Below, piece by piece: positions 1-6,638 of a stretch of 15,006 nucleotides of DNA. Source of the stretch: a bacterium (GTDB lineage: Bacteria > CSSED10-310 > JAJRTK01); contig JAJRTK010000062.1 in assembly GCA_024278345.1 (NCBI GenBank), positions 1-15,006 of the forward strand, written 5' to 3'. The translations under genes were made by a program, and so were the position numbers. Each line of letters starts with the position of its first letter. The first letter of the stretch is position 1. The notes beneath the pieces were generated by a model. It was not told the origin of the DNA. It worked only from the letters and a program-made list of their open reading frames with translations, and searched no databases.

Positions 1-17
1 AAAGCCCTGCCAGGGGA

Positions 18-110
18 CCGGGGACGGAGTCCCCGGACCACCTTCGGGTAACGCACGGCGTGACCCTTCGAGTCACGCAAACGTGACCCGCCAAGCGATA
101 GCGAGGCGTT
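18..110. repeat. Cluster of short hairpins, no gene
   Basis: Positions 1-194 hold no convincing gene. Three hairpins follow one another. CCGGGGAC (18-25) pairs with GTCCCCGG (29-36) around a 3-nt loop. GGGTaACGC (46-54) pairs with GCGTgACCC (58-66) with one mismatch. GTCACG (72-77) pairs with CGTGAC (82-87). After these comes AGCGATAGCGAGGCG. Read on the minus strand, the first hairpin is preceded by GGTC, as are the hairpins at the far right edge of the window, so they may belong to one family. None is followed by a T-run in a way that supports an intrinsic terminator. Confidence 0.6.
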
Positions 111-194
111 GCTCGGACGCTTGCGATTCCACAGTCCCGGGAATGTCCCGCCTTGCGTGGATACCCCGGCACTCCGCTGATCGAGAAAACCATC

Positions 195-1283
195 ATGCTA
201 GACTTCCCCGAAAACCTATGGCGCCAGGAAGAGAGTTTGCACCTGGCCTCCGTCCGGCGCAGGAGCTTGCGGATCGTCCTTTTCACGGTGGATTCGACTC
301 GGACGCTTCTTTCGTTGAGCGAGAATCTCTGTTATGTCGCGGCGGTGGTGACGCCCAAGCTGTTTTCTACCACGGGCCGCGGAATCCGGCCCAGCCGATG
401 GCAGCGGTTTTCCCTTTTGCTTCGGCGTTTCCTGAGCCCTTCCTATTCGCCTCTCGAATCCCTGGCACATGAGTTCCGAACTCCTTTTCTACCCATCTGG
501 ACGACGCGAGATGTGCGTTTTCACGAGCTTCTTCGGAGCCTCCGGCCGGACCTTTTCATCGTGGCGGGGTTTCCCGAGATCTTTGGGCCAAAGCTCCTCC
601 GTATCCCCCGCCTTGGATGCCTCAACATCCACGGTTCCCTTCTGCCTCAGTATCGTGGCCCCCAGCCCACGGCCCAAGTGCTTCTTCGGGGCGAGCCATT
701 CACTGGTGTCACGATCCACTTTATCGACGAAGGGATCGACAGCGGAGACATCGTTCTTCAAGACGTTGTGCCGATTCTAGAGAATGATACCGTCTATTCC
801 TTGGCCAACCGCCAGTATTCCCTGGGCGTCGAGATGCTCATCGATGCTCTGGAGCGGTTGGCCACCGGAAGGCTCCAGCGGCGGCCACAGGACGAAAAGC
901 GTGCCTCCTACTATGGGCGCCTTGGTCCCGCCGATGGGGTGATCGACTGGAGCAAGCCGGCGGCGGAGATCAAAAACCTTGTTCGGCTTCATCCATGGTT
1001 GACGCCCACGACCTCTTTCCAGGGCAGGACGATCTTCGTCTCTCGTGTGGTGGAAGATGCGACACAAACGTATGCCGGCCGGACAGGAGAGCTGGAGGGA
1101 GACGGGATTCCCAGGGGACTGCCACAACCCGGGCAGATCCTTTTCCGTCAAAACAAGAAGCCCGTCATCGCTTGCGGTGATGGTCGGCTTCGTTTGGAAG
1201 AGTATAGTGTAAAGAGCCGCAACCCTTTCGTGCGGCGCCGGGTGCGCCGCCGTTTGCGCCCGCCCGAACGGTTGGGCAGTTAA
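195..1283 (+). CDS. Formyltransferase family protein (methionyl-tRNA formyltransferase-like)
   Basis: This 362-residue protein has the folate-dependent formyltransferase fold. The catalytic triad is visible as N144 and H146 in LNIHGSLLPQYRG, and D182 in IDEGIDSGDIV, matching the Asn-His-Asp of Fmt. A C-terminal domain follows with DGVIDWSKPAAEIKNLVR (about 247-264) and ACGDGRLRLEEY (about 326-337), as in Fmt. It is longer than usual Fmt (about 310-320). The N-terminal half has extra residues around 60-100 (basic, RFSLLLRRFL), and the C-terminus is an Arg-rich tail. The Fmt hallmark around NPWPGA is replaced by HPWLTPTTSF. No def gene is adjacent. It may formylate Met-tRNA or, alternatively, an amino-sugar nucleotide; the sequence does not decide. 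ATG 195 is preferred over an in-frame TTG at 153; neither has a strong ribosome site. Confidence 0.85.
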   Translation: MLDFPENLWRQEESLHLASVRRRSLRIVLFTVDSTRTLLSLSENLCYVAAVVTPKLFSTTGRGIRPSRWQRFSLLLRRFLSPSYSPLESLAHEFRTPFLPIWTTRDVRFHELLRSLRPDLFIVAGFPEIFGPKLLRIPRLGCLNIHGSLLPQYRGPQPTAQVLLRGEPFTGVTIHFIDEGIDSGDIVLQDVVPILENDTVYSLANRQYSLGVEMLIDALERLATGRLQRRPQDEKRASYYGRLGPADGVIDWSKPAAEIKNLVRLHPWLTPTTSFQGRTIFVSRVVEDATQTYAGRTGELEGDGIPRGLPQPGQILFRQNKKPVIACGDGRLRLEEYSVKSRNPFVRRRVRRRLRPPERLGS

Positions 1284-1354
1284 TCTGCTGCAGCGCCTTT
1301 GCCGCCAGACCTGTTTTCTTTTGAAACTCATGGCTCCATCAAGGGGAAGGAACA

Positions 1355-2872
1355 ATGCAAAAAAAGTTGGCCCAATTGGCATTGCTGTCGTGGTTCGCTT
1401 GCTGCGGGGGAGGGAGTGATTCCGTGGCTGGGAATGGTACCTGGAGCGCTCTCTATGGCGGCGCTGCTGGTGGGGAGGAGATGGAGGGCCTTTGGCGGAC
1501 CTCCGATGGCGGGTTCCTAGTGTCGGGCTCCACGGATTCCTACCGCGACGAAGCGGGCGATGCCTGGCTCTTGAAGATAACGGCGAAGGGAGCCATCGTC
1601 TGGCAGAAGAGCTATGGCGGCGCCGGGAACGAGTACATCATCGACGTCAAAGAGACGCCGGACGGGGGGATCATTGCCGCCGGTTGGACCGCTTCCTTTG
1701 GAGCGGGAGGCCATGATTTCTGGCTTCTGAGGCTGGATGGGGCGGGCAACATAGAGTGGGAGAAGACCTATGGCGGAGCGGGGACCGAGCAGGCATGGTC
1801 GGTGGATTTGACAAGGGATGGCGGGTTTATCGTGGCGGGCGGTACTACGTCGTTTGGCGCGGGAGCCACCGACTGCTGGCTACTCAAGCTGGATGCCGGC
1901 GGCAATATCGAGTGGCAAAAGAGTTACGGTGGCGCCGCGGATGATGGTGGCGGCGGAGATTACAACGAGCTTGTGGTGCGGGTGCTCGAAGACCTGGACG
2001 GGAACTACGTGGTGGCCACGGAGACCTTCTCCTTTGGCGCGGGAGACTCCGACATTTGGCTGTTCAAGGTGGATGGAGCCGGAGATATCATCTGGCAGAA
2101 GAGCTACGGAGGCTTCGATTCCGATTCGCTCTGGTCGTTTCAAGAGGCTTCTACGGGAGGTTATATCGTTCCAGGCGTCTCGGTTTCGTTCAGTCCCGAT
2201 GGGAGCGGAGACCTCTGGGTGCTCAGGCTCGACAAGAACGGAGATATCTTGTGGCAGAGACTTTACGGTGTTCCAGGCTATTGGGACGAGGCTATCAGCA
2301 TGGGCGCGACTTCCGACGGCGGTTCTCTCATCGGAGGCTACACCGAGGAGGGGAACGCGGATTGGGACCTCTTCTTGTTGAGGCTCGATGCCGCAGGCAA
2401 TGCTGTCTGGCAACGGCGGTACGAATATCGGTGGGACTGGCCCAACGCCATGGTGGAACTGCCGGATGGCGGTTTTTTTGTCGTCGGCGTGGCCTGGCCC
2501 AACGATCAGGGGCTTCCGGAAGATCTTTGGGTGTTGAAGTTGGCGGCGGACGGGACGATTGGTCCCTCGTGCAACCTTGTCCAGAACATCGATCTGGTCA
2601 GAGTGGAAACGAATGTCCAGCCCGCTACCACCCATGCGTCGGTGAAGAATACCAATGTTGTTCCCCAAGCCAGTGCCGCCATTGTCCGGAACAGTCCCGC
2701 TGTTCCCCGCTATCTGTGTGTCGGCCCGGTGACGGCCCCAGCTCCCGGTGAGCCAGTTCTCACTCTGCTCTTCCTGCTCCTTCCCTGGATTCTTCTGGCC
2801 CGGATGAAGAGCCGTGGGCCCTTCGCTTCCCTGCGTATCAAGAAGGTGGGGAACTCGTTAAGCGGCCACTGA
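1355..2872 (+). CDS. Secreted seven-repeat beta-propeller-like protein with C-terminal membrane anchor
   Basis: The 505-residue protein begins with a short hydrophobic signal (LAQLALLSWFACCGGG); the Cys pair at 16-17 could be lipidated, but the box is imperfect. Seven repeats then start at W30, W83, W135, W187, W247, W300 and W352. Each reads roughly WQKsYGG...DGGfivaG.t.sfGaG..D.WllrLDa.Gni and is 52-60 residues long, suggesting a seven-bladed propeller. Residues 404-456 form a Cys-bounded linker (C406, C455) rich in N, T, V and A. A hydrophobic segment (468-482, after APAPGEP) is followed by a basic tail, consistent with a C-terminal anchor or sorting signal. GGGAAGGAAC just before ATG 1355 is a good ribosome site. 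The gene lies 71 nt after the formyltransferase on the same strand. Ligand or function is unknown. Confidence 0.85.
   Translation: MQKKLAQLALLSWFACCGGGSDSVAGNGTWSALYGGAAGGEEMEGLWRTSDGGFLVSGSTDSYRDEAGDAWLLKITAKGAIVWQKSYGGAGNEYIIDVKETPDGGIIAAGWTASFGAGGHDFWLLRLDGAGNIEWEKTYGGAGTEQAWSVDLTRDGGFIVAGGTTSFGAGATDCWLLKLDAGGNIEWQKSYGGAADDGGGGDYNELVVRVLEDLDGNYVVATETFSFGAGDSDIWLFKVDGAGDIIWQKSYGGFDSDSLWSFQEASTGGYIVPGVSVSFSPDGSGDLWVLRLDKNGDILWQRLYGVPGYWDEAISMGATSDGGSLIGGYTEEGNADWDLFLLRLDAAGNAVWQRRYEYRWDWPNAMVELPDGGFFVVGVAWPNDQGLPEDLWVLKLAADGTIGPSCNLVQNIDLVRVETNVQPATTHASVKNTNVVPQASAAIVRNSPAVPRYLCVGPVTAPAPGEPVLTLLFLLLPWILLARMKSRGPFASLRIKKVGNSLSGH
1442..2560 (+). repeat. Seven tandem coding repeats (~156 bp each)
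   Basis: These are the DNA units encoding the W...YGG...D-W-LL-LD-G-N/D-I repeats of the propeller-like protein. Period is 52-53 codons, except the fourth unit, which is 60 codons because of a glycine-rich insertion (AADDGGGGDYNE). Units 2-5 are most alike; units 6 and 7 have diverged (LYGVPG and RYEYRW in place of SYGG). Confidence 0.85.
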
Positions 2873-2907
2873 ACCCGTTGCAGCCTGTGGGCGGTCTGTG
2901 AGCCAGC

Positions 2908-4737
2908 CTAGAAGCCCCGACCTTCCATGTCGATCTCCAGCACGTCTTCGTCCTTCCACAGATCCACTTTCTTGAGCTTGACGTCGAAGGTCTGGTCTTG
3001 GACCTTTTGGAGCATCTCCGCCGCTAGATCCCGGGGCGTCATGGTGCCCCGCCGTCCTTCACTGTAAGTGCGGACGTCCACGACTCCGGCGTCTCGATCC
3101 CGACCGCCCACCACGAGCATGTAGGGGATTTTCTGGGTTTCCGCTTCGCGGATCTTGTAGCCGATCTTCTCCGACCGATCATCCACTTCGACGCGGAGGC
3201 CGCTTTGGCGCAGGATAGCGGCGACTTCCCTGGCGTAGCCGTTGATTTCGTCGGTGAGTGCCATAACCCTGGCCTGCACCGGTGCGAGCCAGGTGGGGAA
3301 GGCCCCTCCAAGATGCTCAACCAGGACGGCGATGAACCGCTCGAAAGAGCCGTAGACGGCGCGATGGATGACCACGGGACGCTCGGGCCGGTTGCCCTTG
3401 CCGATGTAGGTCAGCTCGAACCGCTCCGGGAGCTGGAAATCGAGCTGTACCGTGGCCGTTTGCCAATCCCGGCCCAGGCTATCCCGGACATAGAAGTCGA
3501 TCTTTGGCCCGTAGAAGGTCCCGTCTCCGGCGTTCACCTTGAACGGTTTTCCCGAGGCCTCCAAAGCTCGGCGGAGCTGTGCTTCCGCCCGGTCCCACTT
3601 TTCCAGCTCGCCCATGTAGTTGTCGGGCCTCGTGGCGAAGAAGAGCTTCAGCTCGAATTCGAAGAGCGAGTAGGTGCGGTCGATGAGGCCGATGATTTCG
3701 CCGATCTCGGATTCGATCTGGTCCGGCCGGACAAAGACGTGGGCGTCGTCCTGCGTGAACTGGCGAACGCGGGTCAGTCCTGACAAGGTTCCGGGCTTCT
3801 CGTTACGGTGGAGGAGGCCACCTTCGGAGACTCTGAGGGGCAGGTCGCGGTACGAGTGGAGCTCGCTCTTGTAGTAGAGCATGGTGTCGGGGCAGTTCAT
3901 GGGCTTCATGGCGAACTCTTGGCCGTGAGACTCCATGGTGAACATATTTTCTTTGTAGTGGTCCCAGTGACCGGAAGTCTCGAAGAGCGCCTTATTGTAA
4001 ATGATGGGATTCCTGATTTCCAGGTAGCCGGCTTCCTTGTGGCTTTTTCGCCAATGTTCCTCCAAGGTTTGGTAGAGGGTCGTTCCCTTGGGTTTCCAGA
4101 AGGCCGATCCCGGCGACCAGGGGTGGAACCAGAAGAGGCCCAGCTCTTTTCCCAGCTTGCGGTGATCCCGTTTTTTCGCTTCTTCGCGGAGCTCCAGGTA
4201 CTGTTCCAGCTCTTTCTTTGTAGGCCAGACGGTGCCGTAGATCCGCTGGAGTTGCGGGCCGGTTTCATCGCCGCGCCAGTAGGCTCCGGAGACTGAGAGC
4301 AGTTTGAAGTTTTTGCATTTTTTCGTGTAGCGCGCGTGGGGTCCGGCGCAGAGGTCCACCAGCCTGTCGCTTTCGTAGATGGAGACTTCTTCGCCTTCGG
4401 GGATCCGGTTGATGATATCGACTTTGAACCCCTGTCCCCGCTCTTCGAAAAACCGCCGAGCCTCCTCCCGGGGAAGAACCTTCCGAACGAACCGGTGATT
4501 GCCCGCTACGATCTTGTTCATGCGTTTCGAGATTTCGGTCAGATCCTCATCCGTCAAGGGCCGCGGAAGATCGAAGTCATAGTAGAATCCGTCCTGGATG
4601 GGAGGGCCGATGGCCAGACTCGCTCCAGGGAAGATCTCCTGCACGGCTTGCGCCATGATGTGAGCGCAAGAATGGCGAAGGCGGTAGAGGCGTTCGGCGC
4701 GGGTCAGCTCGCGGGTCTTGTTTGGGTCTTCGTTCAC
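2908..4737 (-). CDS. thrS: Threonyl-tRNA synthetase lacking TGS domain
   Basis: This class II synthetase charges tRNA-Thr and edits Ser-tRNA-Thr in the cytoplasm. In its 609 residues the editing domain comes first, with H22-SCA-H26 and C130-AGP-H134. The catalytic core holds the zinc ligands C282 (MKPMNCPD), H333 (FTQDDAH) and H458 (VVIHRAVYGSFERF). Motif 2 is HRNEKPGTLSGLTRVRQF, and NAGDGTFYGPKIDF lies between. The anticodon-binding domain includes WLAPVQARVM and EKIGYKIREAETQKIPYML. The protein starts only 21 residues before the editing motif, so the usual ~60-residue N-terminal TGS domain is absent. About 20 acidic/basic residues extend the C-terminus (ending EIDMEGRGF). The start is GTG 4737, with GGGGA 8 nt upstream. 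The preceding gene ends 86 nt away, or immediately before it if a frameshift discussed in the findings is real. Confidence 0.97.
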   Translation of the reverse strand: MNEDPNKTRELTRAERLYRLRHSCAHIMAQAVQEIFPGASLAIGPPIQDGFYYDFDLPRPLTDEDLTEISKRMNKIVAGNHRFVRKVLPREEARRFFEERGQGFKVDIINRIPEGEEVSIYESDRLVDLCAGPHARYTKKCKNFKLLSVSGAYWRGDETGPQLQRIYGTVWPTKKELEQYLELREEAKKRDHRKLGKELGLFWFHPWSPGSAFWKPKGTTLYQTLEEHWRKSHKEAGYLEIRNPIIYNKALFETSGHWDHYKENMFTMESHGQEFAMKPMNCPDTMLYYKSELHSYRDLPLRVSEGGLLHRNEKPGTLSGLTRVRQFTQDDAHVFVRPDQIESEIGEIIGLIDRTYSLFEFELKLFFATRPDNYMGELEKWDRAEAQLRRALEASGKPFKVNAGDGTFYGPKIDFYVRDSLGRDWQTATVQLDFQLPERFELTYIGKGNRPERPVVIHRAVYGSFERFIAVLVEHLGGAFPTWLAPVQARVMALTDEINGYAREVAAILRQSGLRVEVDDRSEKIGYKIREAETQKIPYMLVVGGRDRDAGVVDVRTYSEGRRGTMTPRDLAAEMLQKVQDQTFDVKLKKVDLWKDEDVLEIDMEGRGF

Positions 4738-4765
4738 TTAGTTGTTCCCCGTATTCTTCAGTTTT

Positions 4766-4782
4766 CCCGCCCCCGGGGCGGG
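4766..4782 (-). other. GC-rich hairpin ahead of thrS
   Basis: CCCGCCCC and GGGGCGGG form a near-perfect palindrome about 30 nt before the thrS start codon. In the thrS-sense direction it is followed by AAAA rather than a U-run, so it is not a standard intrinsic terminator. It could affect thrS expression or simply be sequence of the upstream reading frame. There is no sign of T-box elements. Confidence 0.4.
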
Positions 4783-4823
4783 ACTTGTAAGTTTGGCTCC
4801 CTGGATTGCGCAAGGGGCTTGAG

Positions 4824-5225
4824 TCAGAGCCGCAATCCTCGGACCCGGGTTCTCTGGCGTCCAGGGGGGGGCCTGCTCGGGAGTTGCGCTACGTGTTCCT
4901 TGACGATCTTCTCGACATCGATGTTCTGAAGTTGGCAAGTCCCGTAAAGCAACAAGAAGAGGTGAGCCCAGTGCTGGTTCATTTCCTGGGGCGTTGCTTT
5001 CCAAAGCTGGCCCTCGGCGATCCTGCCCAGCACTCCCAGTGCCTGGAGCAAGCGCTGGTTGATGTCGCGGGTCGCTTCGGGGCGATGCTGCTGCTGCTGC
5101 ATGAATTCGTTGACCAGCTCCATGGCGGATTCCGCCTTTTTCCCCCGCCGTCGGCCGCCGAAATTCAAGACTCCGCCTTCAGGAACAGATGGTTGCCCGC
5201 CAAAAGGGTTCATGGGATCGTTCAT
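4824..5225 (-). CDS. Catalytically degenerate MazG-like protein
   Basis: The 133-residue product aligns without gaps to the neighbouring MazG enzyme over about 62 residues (D54-RLL...LGRIAE...AHLFLLLYGTCQLQNIDVEK). Shared positions include R58, L59, L66, G67, I69, A70, A87, L89, F90, G95, C97, D103 and E105. The four canonical metal-binding acids of the ExxE...ExxD motif are replaced by V65, R68, H85 and H88, so pyrophosphohydrolase activity is unlikely (inference). The N-terminus is Gly/Pro/Arg-rich. The start ATG overlaps the stop of the upstream gene as ATGA and has a strong ribosome site, GGGAGGA, 5 nt away. Just before its end lies a run of eight C (4864-4871 on the plus strand as G); one extra base would extend the frame to a stop abutting thrS. 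It may be a partner or regulator of the active MazG. Confidence 0.8.
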   Translation of the reverse strand: MNDPMNPFGGQPSVPEGGVLNFGGRRRGKKAESAMELVNEFMQQQQHRPEATRDINQRLLQALGVLGRIAEGQLWKATPQEMNQHWAHLFLLLYGTCQLQNIDVEKIVKEHVAQLPSRPPPGRQRTRVRGLRL

Positions 5226-5752
5226 GGGTTTCCTCCCAACAGGGGTGGATTCGTGCTTTTCAAGCCTTGTCGCATCGTCGGGGCGCTCGCAATCGGGGCC
5301 GCGTCCTCCGCCCTCATTCCAGGTCCGGGTGTCGCTGTCACGCGGATCTTCCCGTCAGGGAGGCGAAAGGCTTTCCGATTCATTACCTTCTGGAGCTTGC
5401 TCCAAAACGCCCCTTCAATATCCAGATCCAGGGCGATACAGTTCCCAAGGAGCAAGATAAACAAATCCGCGTGCTCCTCTTCCAGGGCCGCTTTGCCCTT
5501 TCCCTTGCTGATGCATTGGGCGATCTCTCCAAGCTCCTCCATGCAGAGGGTGAGCCGATAGTACATATCCTCGGCCCCTTCTTTCCGGAAACCGAAATGG
5601 TCGTGCAGTTCCCGGACGGCGTCGAGGAAGGGGCGCATCCCCGAGGCTTCCGGGGCCAATCCGCCGTGCGCGGCCGGTTTTCTTAGAGGCGTTGCCGGGC
5701 GATTCATCATCGTAAGCTCGGTGGCATGAGGGACTGGGTCATGGTCGATCAA
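5222..5752 (-). CDS. MazG-like nucleotide pyrophosphohydrolase
   Basis: The 176-residue protein carries the all-alpha NTP pyrophosphatase motif ExxE...ExxD: E73-L-G-E76 and E93-H-A-D96, spaced by 16 residues. The motif lies in a helical core (about 41-124: RPFLDAVRELHDHFG... through WSKLQKVMNR). Enzymes of this fold hydrolyse (deoxy)nucleoside triphosphates to monophosphate and pyrophosphate, often to remove damaged nucleotides; the substrate here is unknown. A Pro/Ala-rich tail of about 50 residues follows the core. TTG at 5752 overlaps the upstream stop (TTGA) and has GGGAGG 10 nt upstream. ATG 5710 or 5707 are alternatives but lack a clear ribosome site. The gene sits second in a tight leftward cluster with the cobalamin adenosyltransferase and the degenerate MazG. 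Confidence 0.85.
   Translation of the reverse strand: MIDHDPVPHATELTMMNRPATPLRKPAAHGGLAPEASGMRPFLDAVRELHDHFGFRKEGAEDMYYRLTLCMEELGEIAQCISKGKGKAALEEEHADLFILLLGNCIALDLDIEGAFWSKLQKVMNRKAFRLPDGKIRVTATPGPGMRAEDAAPIASAPTMRQGLKSTNPPLLGGNP
5231..5237 (-). promoter_or_regulatory. Ribosome binding site of degenerate MazG gene
   Basis: GGGAGGA read on the minus strand lies 5 nt before ATG 5225, inside the end of the active MazG gene. It is one of the best Shine-Dalgarno matches in the window and supports translation of the degenerate paralogue. Confidence 0.7.
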
Positions 5753-6372
5753 CCCCGATTATCCTCCCTAGACACCTTGGGGCACAAGTGCGCGGGTTCC
5801 CAGAGCTCTTCCCGGTAACCCAGCTTGAGCGTCGCCCAACGGGAGAGCACGAAGAGAAGATCGCTCAACCGGTTGAGGTAGACGAGAAGTTCCCGCCGGA
5901 CTGTCTCCTTCCTCGCCAGGCTCACCGTCCGCCGTTCGGCGCGCCGCGCCACCGTCCGAGCCTGGTGAAGAGCCGCCGCCACGGAGCCGCCCCCGGGGAG
6001 GACGAAGCTCTTGAGCGGCTCCAGCTCCGTGTTCAGGTCGTCCATGGTCCGCTCCAAATGCTCCACGGCTCTCGCGCCAATGGTCGGTTCCATCTTCCTG
6101 GGATTGTCGGCTGCCGTGGCAAGCTCGCTGCCGAGGTCGAACAGCTCGTTCTGAAGGCGGCCCAAAAGAGGGTCTAACAGCCCTTTGACCTCCGGAGTGT
6201 CCGCATCTTCCAGTGCGAGGGCAGAACGGGCCAACCCCAAAATAGACAGAAGCTCATCCACGGTTCCGTAAGCCTCGATCCGGAGCGAGTCCTTGGGGAC
6301 CTCTTCTCCCGTGGCCAAGCGAGTTTTGCCGTCGTCGCCCTGTCTTGTATAAATTTTGCTTAGATAGACCAT
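5749..6372 (-). CDS. pduO: PduO-type cob(I)alamin adenosyltransferase
   Basis: This enzyme transfers the adenosyl group of ATP to cob(I)alamin, making coenzyme B12. The 207 residues contain all PduO-family blocks: the N-terminal ATP motif KIYTRQGDDGKTRLATG (6-22), YGTVDELLSILG (35-46), SFVLPGGGSVAAALHQAR (122-139), ARRAER (142-147) and YLNRLSDLLFVLSRWA (165-180). Length matches the family (about 180-200). ATG 6372 has GGAG 6 nt upstream. It heads a leftward cluster whose next two genes overlap by 4 nt each. A structured repeat element lies 62 nt upstream in the same orientation and could be part of its leader. No B12 enzyme is encoded nearby, so the adenosylcobalamin user must be elsewhere. 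Confidence 0.95.
   Translation of the reverse strand: MVYLSKIYTRQGDDGKTRLATGEEVPKDSLRIEAYGTVDELLSILGLARSALALEDADTPEVKGLLDPLLGRLQNELFDLGSELATAADNPRKMEPTIGARAVEHLERTMDDLNTELEPLKSFVLPGGGSVAAALHQARTVARRAERRTVSLARKETVRRELLVYLNRLSDLLFVLSRWATLKLGYREELWEPAHLCPKVSREDNRG
5763..5768 (-). promoter_or_regulatory. Ribosome binding site deciding MazG start
   Basis: GGGAGG on the minus strand lies 10 nt before TTG 5752, within the end of the adenosyltransferase gene. The in-frame ATG codons at 5710 and 5707 have no comparable site, which favours the TTG start and a 4-nt overlap. Confidence 0.5.
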
Positions 6373-6434
6373 AAATTCTCCAATACTGGTGAAATCCCTT
6401 TTTCCAGAAGGAGTTTCCGATGAACTGCCGATTC

Positions 6435-6488
6435 TTTTTTGGGTTGACTTCCGCTCCCATCAGGCGCGGTCCCACGCCCGCTGCTCGC
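6435..6488 (-). repeat. Dispersed structured element, copy 1 (upstream of adenosyltransferase)
   Basis: On the minus strand it reads GCGAGCAGCGGG, then about 20 GC-rich bases able to pair (GCGCG/CGCGC), then GATGGGAGCGGAAGTCAACC followed by C and a run of A. A 25-nt part matches copy 2 (12647-12671) with one mismatch. Both copies lie shortly upstream of a leftward gene in the same orientation (62 nt here). GGG and CCC can pair around the loop AGCGGAAGYCAA. The rest of the gap between the divergent genes (6373-6638) shows no gene and no promoter I would trust. Confidence 0.6.
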
Positions 6489-6628
6489 GCGGTTTCCCCC
6501 AATTGCTCTCTGAGCAGATTCGTGGTGAGGTTTCCCAGTCTAGTTTACCGCCAAACGGCGGGGGAGGGGTTGGATCGAGGGCGCCAGTGGGGTATCTTGA
6601 CGTTGTTTTTGGGTGCTACCGCCGGCCA

Positions 6629-6635
6629 AGAGGAG
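6629..6635 (+). promoter_or_regulatory. Ribosome binding site of small Arg-rich ORF
   Basis: AGAGGAG is 3 nt before ATG 6639 and 6 nt before the following in-frame GTG. The short spacing to ATG makes GTG 6642 an equally good start. Confidence 0.45.
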
Positions 6636-6638
6636 TCA

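Noticed and set aside
1880-2668. 262-codon frame on the minus strand within the propeller gene
   Set aside because: It is a shadow of the repeat-coding gene; the plus-strand repeats are clear and well started.
4766-4782. Intrinsic terminator at the GC-rich hairpin
   Set aside because: No U-run follows on either strand; the T-run lies on the wrong side for the plus strand and becomes A after the hairpin on the minus strand.
4738-4823. T-box leader of thrS
   Set aside because: The gap is only 86 nt and has no T-box sequence or terminator/antiterminator pair.
4738-5004. 88-codon frame ending against the thrS start
   Set aside because: Most of it overlaps the degenerate MazG gene out of frame. 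Only its 3' part is of interest, as a possible frameshifted continuation, which is reported as a finding.
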